Source of the DNA: Anthopleura xanthogrammica
Lineage: Eukaryota > Cnidaria > Anthozoa > Actiniaria > Actiniidae
Length of the DNA stretch: 64,000 nt
Assembly: GCA_964019055.1 (NCBI GenBank)
Contig: OZ025221.1
Coordinates: forward strand, 2,463,713 to 2,527,712
Direction: 5' to 3'
The first letter of the stretch is position 1. Each line of letters opens with the position of its first letter. Shown piece by piece: positions 50,001-56,064 of the stretch. Position numbers and translations under genes: made by a program. Below the pieces are notes generated by a model that did no database searches, had not been told where the DNA came from, and was given only the letters and a program-made list of their open reading frames with translations.

Positions 50001-50248
50001 ATACCCCCGATTGGGTAAGCAGTTCAAGCTTATCCAGCGAGCATGCTGCTGAGGAAGAAAATTGCGAGACATATCAAAGTGACACTGAAATAATAGAAGA
50101 CGAGCTATGGGGAAGTACTTCGGAACTACTAATGAATTTCCCACTGCGAAAAAATCCTATTCCAGATCATTTGAGATTTAGTAATTCCTTGCAAGGTGAA
50201 TACAAGGTATCTAGCACAACGGCGAAACAACCACACTGGCGACCATAA
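23918..50248 (+). CDS. Polycystin-1-like protein: mucin repeats, SEA, REJ, GPS, PLAT, 11 TM
   Basis: Large membrane protein of the PKD1/PKD1L/PKDREJ family, receptor-like in front and TRP-channel-like behind. Coding exons: 23918-23980, 26910-28224, 29524-29633, 30225-30277, 31321-31475, 32222-32984, 33374-33767, 35514-35720, 36401-36583, 37259-37387, 37902-38096, 38955-39200, 40396-40656, 41120-41306, 41422-41663, 43518-43754, 44802-46667, 47452-47620, 48180-50248. All junctions are GT...AG and phases agree, giving 8844 nt and 2947 residues. Order: signal peptide 1-21; mucin repeats to about 455; SEA about 460-565; REJ from about 566; GPS HLT at 1517-1519; TM1 1550-1570; PLAT about 1596-1705; TM2-6; polycystin domain; TM7-11 with a pore helix; acidic-basic tail to 2947. 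The family is certain; orthology to a particular PKD1 paralogue is not claimed. Confidence 0.93.
24168..24488. mobile_element. Tc1/mariner-type MITE (TA target site) in polycystin intron 1
   Basis: The ends CAGTCAAAACGGCTCAAGCG and CGCTTGAGCCGTTTTGACTG are exact inverted copies bordered by TA on both sides. Complementarity extends inward with mismatches (GAATATTGAG against CTCAATATTC). The element is 321 bp with no coding capacity. Confidence 0.92.
24500..24610. repeat. Imperfect hairpin
   Basis: CGCTACATACATCATTTTGC near 24520 is largely complementary to AAAGTGATGTATGCAGCG near 24581-24598. Confidence 0.6.
24742..25622. mobile_element. Element with about 85-bp inverted ends in polycystin intron 1
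   Basis: ACACCTACTTGCAAAAAGG followed by TTGTCATAGAAATTTGAAGA (24748-24788) and onward to TTCACCGATTCAGAATAAAT is matched in reverse order at 25532-25622. The interior of about 700 bp is AT-rich with no clear reading frame, so it may be a non-autonomous DNA transposon. Confidence 0.85.
25690..25995. mobile_element. MITE with inverted ends around CCAATACCAGCACTAG
   Basis: ACCAATACCAGCACTAGAAA and AGCACCTTTACTT at the left are matched by AAGTAAAGGTGCTTTTTTTC and TAGTGCTGGTATTGGT at the right. Outer AAAAATGACGGCCG pairs loosely with CGGCCGCCATTTT. Confidence 0.8.
26172..26750. mobile_element. Element with TIR ACTGGGTACCAGAGGCCC, carrying a SINE inside
   Basis: ACTGGGTACCAGAGGCCCGA near 26178 is matched by GGGCCTTTGGTACCCAGAGT near 26728-26747. 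A family 2 SINE (26390-26620) lies inside, suggesting nested insertion or a composite. Confidence 0.6.
26390..26620 (+). mobile_element. tRNA-derived SINE, family 2, copy 1
   Basis: Head GGCGTAGCTCAGTTGGTTAG (box A) and GTCCACGGTTCGCTCC (box B), then GGATCTCCACGTCTGTTTCG and GTGTAGCTTCAGCTTTA. The same sequence occurs at 31583-31810. The head resembles an ordinary tRNA, but the anticodon arm does not fold as a functional one. Confidence 0.85.
26910..28224 (+). CDS. Polycystin exon 2: mucin-like 25-residue tandem repeats
   Basis: Seventeen copies of a 75-bp unit encode a Thr/Pro/Ser-rich segment. Each repeat contains VNVTTAAPTTSPVDNSTAAP or close variants plus a Q-P-P or Q-L-P link. Almost every repeat carries two N-glycosylation sequons (NVT or NAT, and NST) and many Thr for O-glycosylation. 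The acceptor is TTTTTTGCTCAG/CCGCCC. The donor CACG/GTATTC leaves phase 1, which joins exon 3 in frame. GC content is far higher than in the flanking introns. The reverse strand is also open, a by-product of codon composition. Confidence 0.9.
28400..28510. repeat. Palindromic dispersed repeat, ATTTCAAAGGTA family, copy 1
   Basis: CTATCGAATTTCAAAGGTAA and TTTACCTTTGAAATTCAACA form a hairpin. A second copy at 50900-51020 shares both arms and the following AAACGCAAACACAA. Confidence 0.75.
28550..28660. repeat. Long imperfect hairpin around TTCATACGTCG
   Basis: AATTCATACGTCGTGCTTTT and CATGTGCCGAACCTAAT are matched by the downstream TTTGGCACATGAAAGGCTCG and ACGTATGAATCAATTAGG, with GTTCGGCAC again beyond. 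Confidence 0.7.
28905..29275 (+). repeat. Dispersed repeat of about 365 bp, copy 1
   Basis: This segment (AAAACCTAATCTTAAAAAAT ... TTAAGTGAAGCTAT ... TCATAACTTCT ... AATGTAGTGGTCAACTAAAA ... GTCAATAGA) matches 39297-39650 in the same orientation with point changes and small indels. Both copies lie in polycystin introns. Confidence 0.85.
29524..31475 (+). CDS. Polycystin exons 3-5: SEA module
   Basis: Exons 29524-29633, 30225-30277 and 31321-31475 (phases 1, 0 and 2 entering, 1 leaving) join to read VETVFKVTSMTFSVQLLNTS, then TVFQNLQRIIRTELSSLFSS, VVQVRAGSVQTTTEFDVIK and onward. This matches a SEA domain: a strand, helices, and the conserved G-S-V turn after a hydrophobic strand. In mucins, SEA modules self-cleave between G and S at GSVVV-like sites; here the site reads RAGSVQ. 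The call is by pattern only. Confidence 0.75.
29735..30085. repeat. Tandem and inverted repeats in polycystin intron 3
   Basis: CTACAAATAACGGTCTGCTC followed by ATGCGCA occurs twice, about 61 bp apart (29753 and 29810). Farther on, CAAGCAATTATTTTCC and GCAAATAATTGCTTGC form a hairpin around GCCTTCGGC at about 29998-30053. Confidence 0.75.
30380..30780. mobile_element. MITE with TIR around TAACTCGCTCGTATC
   Basis: GCGACTCCAACATAATTGCG plus AGTGAATTTTGTATTTTTTT and AACTCGCTCGTATC at the left are matched by GATACGAGCGAGTTAAAAAA and TTGCAATTATGTTGGAGCAA at the right. It lies in polycystin intron 4. Confidence 0.85.
31583..31810 (+). mobile_element. tRNA-derived SINE, family 2, copy 2
   Basis: AGACGTAGCACAGTTGGTTG, GAGGTCCACGCCGTTCGATC and GGATCTCCACGTCTGTTTCG match the copy at 26390. 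The tail extends through GGGGGTAAAGGGTGCACC. Confidence 0.8.
31919..32150 (+). mobile_element. tRNA-derived SINE, family 1
   Basis: ATGGCATAGTGGTGAGAAAT (box A), CAGGATTCGAACACTG (box B), AGTAGAGTTGCTTG, GGGTTTTTCTCCGGG, AAAATCAACTTCTAAATTGC and GTGGAATCCACTGTTA. It ends about 70 bp before the acceptor of polycystin exon 6. Confidence 0.85.
32222..40656 (+). CDS. Polycystin exons 6-13: REJ region and following ectodomain
   Basis: Exons 32222-32984, 33374-33767, 35514-35720, 36401-36583, 37259-37387, 37902-38096, 38955-39200 and 40396-40656 encode about residues 566-1358. Exon 6 opens GCGPPNVTFTNLAG and includes the beta-rich strings typical of the REJ (receptor for egg jelly) module. Exon 7 carries the REJ cysteine cluster CRINC...TNCVAPSQTC and LRYQWSLKK. 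Exon 8 has the PKD1-family DWEDADKPLNYQFYY. Exons 9-11 look helical and charged, and exons 12-13 feed the GAIN-like fold before the GPS. Several are phase 0 to 0. Confidence 0.85.
33150..33190. repeat. (GA)n microsatellite
   Basis: About 40 bp of GAGAGA with one AA interruption lies in polycystin intron 6. Confidence 0.95.
34027..34724. repeat. (TTGGATG)n heptanucleotide array, about 99 copies
   Basis: Roughly 697 bp of TTGGATG without a visible interruption, inside polycystin intron 7 (33768-35513). Since 7 is not a multiple of 3, all three forward frames cycle through the same heptapeptide pattern MLDVGCW. These frames are not genes. Confidence 0.99.
35025..35345. mobile_element. Palindromic element, CACGAGTGAAAAACG family
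   Basis: GACACGAGTGAAAAACGTGC, GCGCATGCTCGGAAGTTC and GGAGATTTACCGG at the left are matched by GAACTTCTAAGCATGCGCAG and GTTTTTCACCCGTGTC at the right. A related half copy lies at 6165-6290. Confidence 0.75.
35930..36220. mobile_element. Repeat family GCCATCTTG/CAAGATGGC, copy 2
   Basis: AGCGGCCATCTTGGACGGGG and GCAAATATACAA at the left, TTTTGCCCCGTGGAC and CAAGATGGCCGC at the right. The ends are partly inverted copies, and the internal sequence matches 21470-21660. Confidence 0.7.
36640..36800 (+). repeat. Dispersed repeat GGCGCGATTACACGGTGCAA, copy 1
   Basis: AAGGCGCGATTACACGGTGC, AATTTTCTCTGCAAC, GCGTTTACATGGTGCAACGG and AGTAGAAACGAATTTTACTT match 62157-62300. Confidence 0.85.
38205..38380 (+). 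repeat. Dispersed element ACCGTGGAATATCC...ATCCCACACCATAGAAAA, copy 1
   Basis: TACCGTGGAATATCC, CACTTGTAGTTTCTAGTATA, CACGAGCCTTTAGGCGAGT and TTTTATCCCACACCATAGAA occur in the same order at 53757-53925. Internal arms (GGAATATCC and GGAATATTCC) are partly inverted. Confidence 0.85.
38440..38480 (+). mobile_element. Penelope-terminus-like motif
   Basis: ACTTGAAAATGATGTCAGCG followed by ACATCGAAACGTCG makes a short hairpin (GATGTC/GACATC) next to CGAAACGTC. The same arrangement marks the Penelope remnants at 15078-15118 and 42050-42090. No coding part is seen here. Confidence 0.45.
38525..38605. repeat. ATT trinucleotide run
   Basis: Imperfect ATT repeats in polycystin intron 11. A second, cleaner run of about 60 bp lies at 38856-38923, 30 bp before the exon 12 acceptor. 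Confidence 0.9.
38705..38835 (-). mobile_element. SINE family 1 fragment
   Basis: GGAGGGAGGAAACCTGAG, ACAAAAACCCTCG, GGAGAGAACAACA and ACATATGACAACCGTAGGG with GGCTCGAACC read as the reverse of the family body and box B. Confidence 0.65.
39290..39652 (+). repeat. Dispersed repeat of about 365 bp, copy 2
   Basis: Direct-orientation copy of the segment at 28905-29275, ending at GTCAATAGACC. It lies in polycystin intron 12. Confidence 0.85.
40290..40360. repeat. Fragment of the CCTTTCGGGCGGAGCATCC palindromic family
   Basis: TACCCCTTTCGGGCGGAGCA and TCCCCG, then a run of C, match the right end of the element at 59530-59815. Confidence 0.75.
40715..40910 (+). mobile_element. tRNA-derived SINE, family 1
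   Basis: GAGGTGGCGTCCGTCGCGGT, CTCGCCTCTCACCAATGCC, GGTTCAAGCCCCACT (box B), GTGAGTATAGTTGTTTGTTG and AAAATCAACTTCTAA. It lies in polycystin intron 13. Confidence 0.85.
41120..43754 (+). CDS. Polycystin exons 14-16: GAIN-like region, GPS site and TM1
   Basis: Exons 41120-41306, 41422-41663 and 43518-43754 (about residues 1359-1580). Exon 15 ends with the GPS tryptophan/cysteine pattern YNCMFWDGSKWSSKGCK. Exon 16 continues SSFGTLHCFCNHLTSFGGSL, giving the canonical cleavage triplet H-L/T at residues 1517-1519, with the four GPS cysteines present. TM1 is IAVLTTILVLLLIYLVVAVI (1550-1569) followed by basic residues. The GPS is therefore predicted to be competent for self-cleavage. The intron between the two GPS halves (41664-43517) hosts the Penelope insertion. 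Confidence 0.93.
41995..43206. mobile_element. Two opposed Penelope-like element fragments with inverted ends
   Basis: On the minus strand, about 42935-42235 is one open frame: LNRNYPAHVIDQALRKVSNI, later KDRPLFSYKRDRNLRSFLVK, GTFRCSRNRCYTC, then a GIY-YIG endonuclease core FNVIYCIKCSRCNLLYVGET, GRRFGDRIRDH, ending RLIHLLGTHNPNGMNE. On the plus strand, 42945-43125 encodes a neighbouring piece of the same protein (HPKHTLNGIPFSQFLRLRRL, FFLNRNYPAHVIHQAL). The outer ends (41998-42090 and 43115-43203) are inverted copies with CGAAGGACTAGCGTCCGAAA and CGTCAGTAAGTGATC. Head-to-head truncated copies like this are known for Penelope retroelements. It lies in a polycystin intron, so it is likely inert. 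Confidence 0.8.
44040..44090. repeat. (AAT)n microsatellite
   Basis: About 16 perfect AAT copies in polycystin intron 16. Confidence 0.97.
44624..44823 (+). repeat. Tandem duplication of about 99-101 bp across the exon 17 splice acceptor
   Basis: The unit, TTGGCACTTTAAGTATTGAA through AATATTTCAG/TTTGGTCC to CCAGTCAA, occurs at about 44625-44724 and 44726-44823. It differs by a 2-bp indel in the AT tract and a T/C change. Both copies contain a pyrimidine tract and AG. Only the downstream acceptor (exon start 44802) keeps the frame open. The upstream one (44703) would read eleven codons into the repeat and then a stop. Confidence 0.95.
44802..46667 (+). CDS. Polycystin exon 17: PLAT domain and TM2-TM6
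   Basis: A 622-codon exon, phase 0 at both ends. Residues about 1596-1705 form the PLAT/LH2 domain: QYHYEITVITGIWRNSG, then IEIQGSQAKSHNIVL, IDYLNVWHDNSGSSPSWLLD and DISWLFLHREWFALEKG. These match the family's lipid- and protein-binding beta-sandwich just after TM1. Hydrophobic segments then follow: CCLCVLFSAMVVNAMFY, IIVGIYSSLIVVPVGLLIVF, VSWVLCFVTVLVSASFTFIY, FVVQPVKICITAIFMAIFF and AFLFGAFLTLLTIVCYG. The large polar loop between TM3 and TM4 is poorly conserved in type and rich in Ser, Asn and Glu. Confidence 0.93.
47452..50248 (+). CDS. Polycystin exons 18-19: polycystin domain, channel-like TM7-11, C-terminal tail
   Basis: Exon 47452-47620 reads YWKWISTQYAQSAYAGQWYN and IGMPRIRQLRVKPG, joining DSCVIPKKARSI in exon 48180-50248: the extracellular polycystin (TOP) domain between TM6 and TM7. 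Membrane segments: CKLLFIFLVIFYLAREA, WLEIIQVLVAFSVVVCYVV, LALAVFIATLKILRMLRF (S4-like, with R/K at spaced positions), LLVYSLILSVVMVSFAFLGL, a pore-helix stretch LLQALYSQLLMSLGAK, and YKMLMTFLFVNFYISVIND. The cytoplasmic tail of about 330 residues is highly charged, with a basic run RMRRALRHRKEKR. The stop is TAA at 50246-50248. No clear AATAAA signal was seen downstream. Confidence 0.93.
47746..47959. mobile_element. MITE with TA target site, ends CAGTGAGGACACTCGAACC
   Basis: The left end CAGTGAGGACACTCGAACCG is mirrored by GGTTCGAGTGTCCTCACTG at the right, each bordered by TA. CGTGAACACTT pairs with AAGTGTTCATG inward. The element is 214 bp with no coding capacity, in polycystin intron 18. 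Confidence 0.92.
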
Positions 50249-50894
50249 GAGTAATCATTTGCTTATGCAAGACTTTGGCTTAAAATACATATGTACATTT
50301 GGTTTCCGCTCGCGGACGTCAATTTCAACAAAACATTCTATGAACAGTTGCCTATGCTGGAAAATTCATTGAACATTATGAATTAGGAGCTAACCTGATA
50401 TATTATTTGTTTCTCCTGCTTAATTATGACAGAAGCTAATTTTGTGCTAAAGCAGGACCAAAATAGGGTGGCCGTTTTTGCGGCAAAAAGTCCAGTTTGG
50501 TAAATGCCACCATTATTTTATATTTAAATGAATTGCGGAGTTTCAATCAGCTGATAAATGTCTTTGAATCTCATTATCTCTTCCAAATGGTGGTCAAACA
50601 CTGACCACCATGTGCTGTCAGCCAGAAAGTATTCGATTGAAAACTTGTGATTCAGCTGATGAAACCCAGCAATTACTGACAAGTCATCATATAGCACCCC
50701 TTGAAAGTTAGGATGGGTGAATACAAAATGTGAATATCGCCGTGAGATGAATAGTACGTTAAACATACAGCCGATAGATCTAGGTTGTGAAACTTTGGCA
50801 TGTTCCCTACATTTCTCGTTTTGACCCCGGCAGCTATTCCAAATTGCCAGCTCTTTTTCTTTAACTATGTGACAAACGTTTAATGTTTTAACGT

Positions 50895-51020
50895 ATTTTC
50901 TTATCGAATTTCAAAGGTAGACCGTATGTAAAATATACCTTTGAAATCCAGTAGGAAAATAATGGAGTGTTGAAAAAAAAAACGCAGACACAATTTGAGA
51001 GATCAATATCTGCACAATAA
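50895..51020. repeat. Palindromic dispersed repeat, ATTTCAAAGGTA family, copy 2
   Basis: TTATCGAATTTCAAAGGTAG, TATACCTTTGAAATCCAGTA and AAACGCAGACACAATTTG match 28400-28510. Confidence 0.75.
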
Positions 51021-51428
51021 GATGCGATCCGTCCACGTCAAATCTGTGTACCTTACGGCCGTTTTATAGAGATCACGTGATCAAGAAAAATATGTCGTAT
51101 CTCAAAAATGAAATCCTATTTTTTAAACCACTAACAGATATGCAATACTTTAAAAAATAACTTTCAGAAAATGTATACTTTGTTGGGATTTCATTGAAAA
51201 ACCAAGCGCGCTAGCTACGCGAACTAATTATAAAAGTTAACCAATCTATAGCAAGTTGTACTCGTCCTTATTCGTATGTTTTGAGGCTTGTTAATAATGG
51301 TTTTTTTTCTAGGAAAAAAATGCGGTATCAGGGGATCGCCTAGGGTGTCCGTGAGCCCTTTTTCTTGCATGCGAGAGTGTTTCTATTTTGATAAATATTT
51401 AATTTATTGATATAGAGATTGAAATCTT

Positions 51429-51437
51429 CATCATCAT

Positions 51438-51470
<33 letters not shown>

Positions 51471-51521
51471 CATGATCATCATGATCATGATCATGATCAT
51501 GATCATGATCATGATCATGAT

Positions 51522-51554
<33 letters not shown>

Positions 51555-51567
51555 CATGATCATCATG

Positions 51568-51615
<48 letters not shown>

Positions 51616-51663
51616 ATCATCATGATCATCATCATCATCATCATCATCATGATCATCATCATG

Positions 51664-51707
<44 letters not shown>
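51429..51707. repeat. (CAT)n with GATCAT variants
   Basis: About 279 bp of ATC/CAT trinucleotides with clusters of GATCAT hexamers. The GATC-containing blocks are self-complementary, so the tract can fold on itself. Confidence 0.97.
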
Positions 51708-51849
51708 GGGAATGTGACTGGCCTCAATAAACGCAGGCTCAATGCGTTTTGATTGGTTCGGATCGGAGTTCTAAACCAAAACAACTTCAAAGGCAATGTT
51801 GGCAAGTCTATATCGTATTTAAGTCAAGCACAATATTTATTGGTTAATA

Positions 51850-51945
51850 TATAATCAATGGATAAATAGATAAATGAGTAAATAGATATATAGATAAAAA
51901 GATAAATAGTTAAATAGATAAATAGATAAATAATTAAATAGTAAT
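51850..51945. repeat. GATAAATA microsatellite
   Basis: Imperfect tandem GATAAATA/TAGATAAA units over about 95 bp. Confidence 0.9.
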
Positions 51946-52869
51946 ATATTCTCACTGGTCCCACATTACGAATATATGAGTTATGGGAGTGCAGATCTGC
52001 AATCTTGGACAAAACTAGTTGAGACAGTAGCCTTTTCGCGCTGCATAGCATTTGTCAAACTCATGTATCTCCAAGAAAAAAGAACTTGCTTGTAATCCTC
52101 CCCTACCCCCTCAATTTAATGTTGCTCCAGAAGGTTTGCTAAGATGCCAGCCACGATTTTGGAGGGCAACATTTGCGTTTGTGTGCTATGAAATCATAAA
52201 AAAATGTGCAAGTGTCTCAACAGTTTTGTCCAAGATTGTGGCTCCGCAATGAACCATTTATACGCTTATAATGCTTCCGCAAGAGATCTTAGACACTTAA
52301 GGATAAATACCAAATACTCTGTACTTAAAACTCCAACTTCAAGGTTGGAGGACAATGCTATTACAATTTATAACCCAACGATGAATTTTCGCGCGCTGTC
52401 ATTGGTTCAAATGGGTCACGTGCAGGACGGGTATCAGGCGATATCCCCCGTCCGAAGTGATATTCGTCCAGCAGAAAGTAAAAACGTTAAAAAAGAAAAG
52501 AAAAAACACGGAAAACAAAGAAACTCGGTTTTTACAAACAAGTGAGAGTAAAATACAAAGACTGGTTGAGAAAACTACGCCATGAAACACGAAAAAATCA
52601 ACAAAATATACTGTAAATGTCTTCAATGGTAAGCATCCATGTTTCGTGAATGAAGTTTTTGGTTTCTTTTCGAAATTGTTTTTATAAACTACTAAAAACC
52701 AACAAAGAATTCGACAACAAATGTCAAACAATAGAATAATTCAATGTCAAACAGCTTTCATTTACCAAAATAATTGTTTTTATATCCAGCTTGGAGACGA
52801 GAGAGAACTCATTTTTTGAAAACTCTGGAGACGAGGAGTCGATGCAGTTTGCTGAATTCATTTCAGTGA

Positions 52870-53090
52870 AGTCGTTGGGTTATAAAATAAATAAACCCCC
52901 TCTGGCTCACTGGAATATCGGCTGATAATGTCCTTGGATGAGAAATGGCCCTCAAAATATCACATTTGCCCTCGAAGCTTCGCTTCTCGGCCAAATGTTC
53001 TTTTTTCGGACCATTTCTCATCCTCGGACATTATCAGCCGATATCCCAGCCGCCAGAAGGGGTTTATTTACTAAATAACTCTGAACTGTG
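52870..53090. mobile_element. MITE with about 80-bp TIRs (GATAATGTCC...GGACATTATC)
   Basis: TAAATAAACCCCCTCTGGC, AATATCGGCTGATAATGTCC and GGATGAGAAATGGCC at the left are matched in reverse by GGACCATTTCTCATCCTCGG, ACATTATCAGCCGATAT and CCAGAAGGGGTTTATTTA. The short centre contains CGAAGCTTCG. Confidence 0.9.
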
Positions 53091-53679
53091 GTTCAGAGGG
53101 CTTAAGCAATAAACAGGTAATTCCAAAATAGATATGTGCTTGACCAGTGAGATTTGATTTGATTTTCGTGTCAAACTCCTCCCTAGACCCCGGCTGAATA
53201 TGGACTAAGCTATAACCAATACAATTTAGAGAGACTTCCTCCCAAAAACCTTAAATAGAGTTCTGCTAGGGTGAACGCGACTCGGCCAGTGCTGAATTCT
53301 TTCATTGACTGCCTCTTAATGCACAATATGTCGATTTAGCGCCACGACCATAGGCCAAACATCAAGCTGCGGAAACAATATAGTATGAACATTGTCACGG
53401 ATTCTCAGCCACTAGCCGAGCAGGACAGGGAACCACCCGAAAGCTATTGTAAGGTTTTTTGTTTAGTTTTACCTTTCTGATCACGACTACGACAGAGTGT
53501 CCGAGCCCGTTGAACCTGTGCTTCGAATACAAACGTATACCGTTTTGCGTGTACAACAGATTATGAAGTGTTCGTGGCCAGAAAGGACAAATGTGGCTAA
53601 CACGTTACTCGAAAAACTGGCTTGCACATGGCTACATGAATTAAAGGTGGACTAAAGTGGAAATAGCAAAACCGACACA

Positions 53680-54165
53680 CGGCTCGATACACTGGTCGAC
53701 ACACGGCTCGATATACTGGCCGATACATACTAGTTATACAATGGTTTCGAGTAGCATACCGTGGAATATCCCTATATAGAGTCACTTGTAGTTTCTAGTA
53801 TACACACGAGCCTTTAGGTGAGTATGTATACAAAGAAAATACAAATGATGAGTGGGATATCCACGGTATGCCACGAGGAACCATTGTATAACCATTTTAT
53901 CCCACACCATAGAAAATACAAATGCGCCGATTCAACACGCAGTGCATGATGGGAAGGAAGAGTGAAATACCGACGAATATACAACGGCTTTCCTGCTTTC
54001 TGATTTGCTGTATTTTCTATGGTGTGGGATAAAAGGTTCTATACACTGGCCGACACACCGCTCGATACACTGGCCGACACACCGCTCGATAAACTGGCCG
54101 ACACACGGCTCGATACACTGGCCGACACATTGCTCGTTACACTGGCCGACACACGGCTCCATTAC
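53680..54165. repeat. Split 24-bp minisatellite CTCGATACACTGGCCGACAC
   Basis: Units of ACACGGCTCGATACACTGGC occur at 53676-53725 and again, about five times, at 54040-54160. The element copy at 53757-53925 interrupts them. Confidence 0.85.
53757..53925 (+). repeat. Dispersed element ACCGTGGAATATCC...ATCCCACACCATAGAAAA, copy 2
   Basis: Same landmarks and order as 38205-38380. TTTTCTATGGTGTGGGATAA appears again in reverse at 54011-54030. Confidence 0.85.
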
Positions 54166-54346
54166 TTCGGGAAATGGCATGCATGAATATTAATAAACAG
54201 AATAAAACTTTTACTAAAGAATCGCTTGCTCAATAAAACCAAAACCCTGTGTCACACTAAGCCGAATATCTTATGACGAACAAAAAATTGCCATGCTAAC
54301 TATTTAGCGGAGTGCACGTGCATGAAACTAAAAACCAAAAAACGCA

Positions 54347-56064
54347 TTACAAGGCAGTATTCAAGCAGGTTTTTCCTGAAACTTTTGTTGGATCTTCTTT
54401 TACGCCTTTGGTGGGAACAACTTTCACATCTTTGGTGGGGGTATCTTTCACATCTTTGTTGGGGACATCTTTCGCATCTTGGGTGGGGACATCTTTCACA
54501 TTTTTGATGGGGAAATCTTTCACATCTTGGGTGGGGACATCTTTCACATCTTTGGTGGGAACATCTTTCACATCTTTGGTGGGGACATCTTTCACATCTT
54601 GGGTGGGAACATATTTTACATCTTTGGTGGGGACATCTTTCACATCTTTAGTGGGGACATGTTTCACATATTGGGTGGGGACATCTTTCACATCTTTGGT
54701 GGGAACATCTTTCACATCTTTGGTGGGGACATCTTTCACATCTTGGGTGGGAACATATTTTACATCTTTGGTGGGGACATCTTTCACATCTTTAGTGGGG
54801 ACATGTTTCACATATTGGGTGGGGACATCTTTCACATCTTTGGTGGGAACATCTTTCACATCTTTGGTGGGAACATCTTTCACATCTTTGGTGGGAACAT
54901 CTTTCACATCTTGGGTGGGAACATATTTTACATCTTTGGTGGGGACATCTTTCACATCTTTAGTGGGGACATGTTTCACATATTGGGTGGGGACATCTTT
55001 CACATCTTTGGTGGGAACATCTTTCACATCTTTGGTGGGGACATCTTTCACATCTTGGGTGGGAACATATTTTACATCTTTGGTGGGGACATCTTTCACA
55101 TCTTTAGTGGGGACATGTTTCACATATTGGGTGGGGACATCTTTCACATCTTTGGTGGGAACATCTTTCACATCTTTGGTGGGAACATCTTTCACATCTT
55201 TGGTGGGAACATCTTTCACATCTTGGGTGGGAACATATTTTACATCTTTGGTGGGGACATCTTTCACATCTTTAGTGGGGACATGTTTCACATATTGGGT
55301 GGGGACATCTTTCACATCTTTGGTGGGAACATCTTTCACATCTTTGGTGGGGACATCGTTCACATCTTGGGTGGGAACATATTTTACATCTTTGGTGGGG
55401 ACATCTTTCACATCTTTAGTGGGGACATGTTTCACATATTGGGTGGGGACATCTTTCACATCTTTGGTGGGAACATCTTTCACATCTTTGGTGGGAACAT
55501 CTTTCACATCTTTGGTGGGAACATCTTTCACATCTTGGGTGGGAACATATTTTACATCTTTGGTGGGGACATCTTTCACATCTTTAGTGGGGACATGTTT
55601 CACATATTGGGTGGGGACATCTTTCACATCTTTGGTGGGAACATCTTTCACATCTTTGGTGGGGACATCTTTCACATCTTGGGTGGGAACATATTTTACA
55701 TCTTTGGTGGGGACATCTTTCACATCTTTAGTGGGGACATGTTTCACATATTGGGTGGGGACATCTTTCACATCTTTGGTGGGAACATCTTTCACATCTT
55801 TGGTGGGAACATCTTTCACATCTTTGGTGGGAGCATCTTTCACAGGTTCATGTTTATGAATGTCAGGGTTTTCTTCATCCTTTGCTTCTGCAACATTTTG
55901 GAAAAGATCTTGAGATTCTGTTGGTGGTTCTGGAGCGGACATATTGGTTACTTCACCAGGAGCATCGGTGACGAGCTGGAGTATCTCAAGACAACATGTG
56001 GTACTACATTTTGGATTCTGCTTCAAAGCAAGTGCTGTCGTCAAAACGTTTGAGATATACTTGA
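54347..56064 (-). CDS. LRR-receptor last exon: cytoplasmic-side tail of about 60 octapeptide repeats
   Basis: It starts after TTTATTTCAG with VKYISNVLTTALALKQNPKC and an acidic stretch (EPPTESQDLF), then repeats VPTKDVKD with Y, H, Q variants to the end, SGKTCLNTAL and stop. The 24-bp unit is arranged in alternating blocks of 6 and 7 units marked by TQYVKH, with markers on the plus strand at 54666, 54810, 54978, 55122, 55290, 55434, 55602 and 55746. The spacing alternates exactly 144 and 168 bp, giving a 312-bp higher-order period. The repeat is Lys/Asp-rich with Val, Pro and Thr, so probably extended and disordered. Confidence 0.85.

Larger units (their letters stand above)
50249..54346. other. 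Intergenic region between the convergent polycystin and LRR-receptor genes
   Basis: No convincing gene. It contains the 3' UTRs of both neighbours, dispersed repeats, a CAT/GATCAT array, a MITE and a minisatellite, all listed separately. One protein-like 80-residue frame on the minus strand (50524-50766) is noted as a finding. Confidence 0.7.

Noticed and set aside
54312..56053. Plus-strand frames of 515 and 524 residues over the octapeptide array
   Set aside because: The minus-strand frame continues a spliced membrane-protein gene with matching phase. The plus frames are by-products of a 24-bp repeat.
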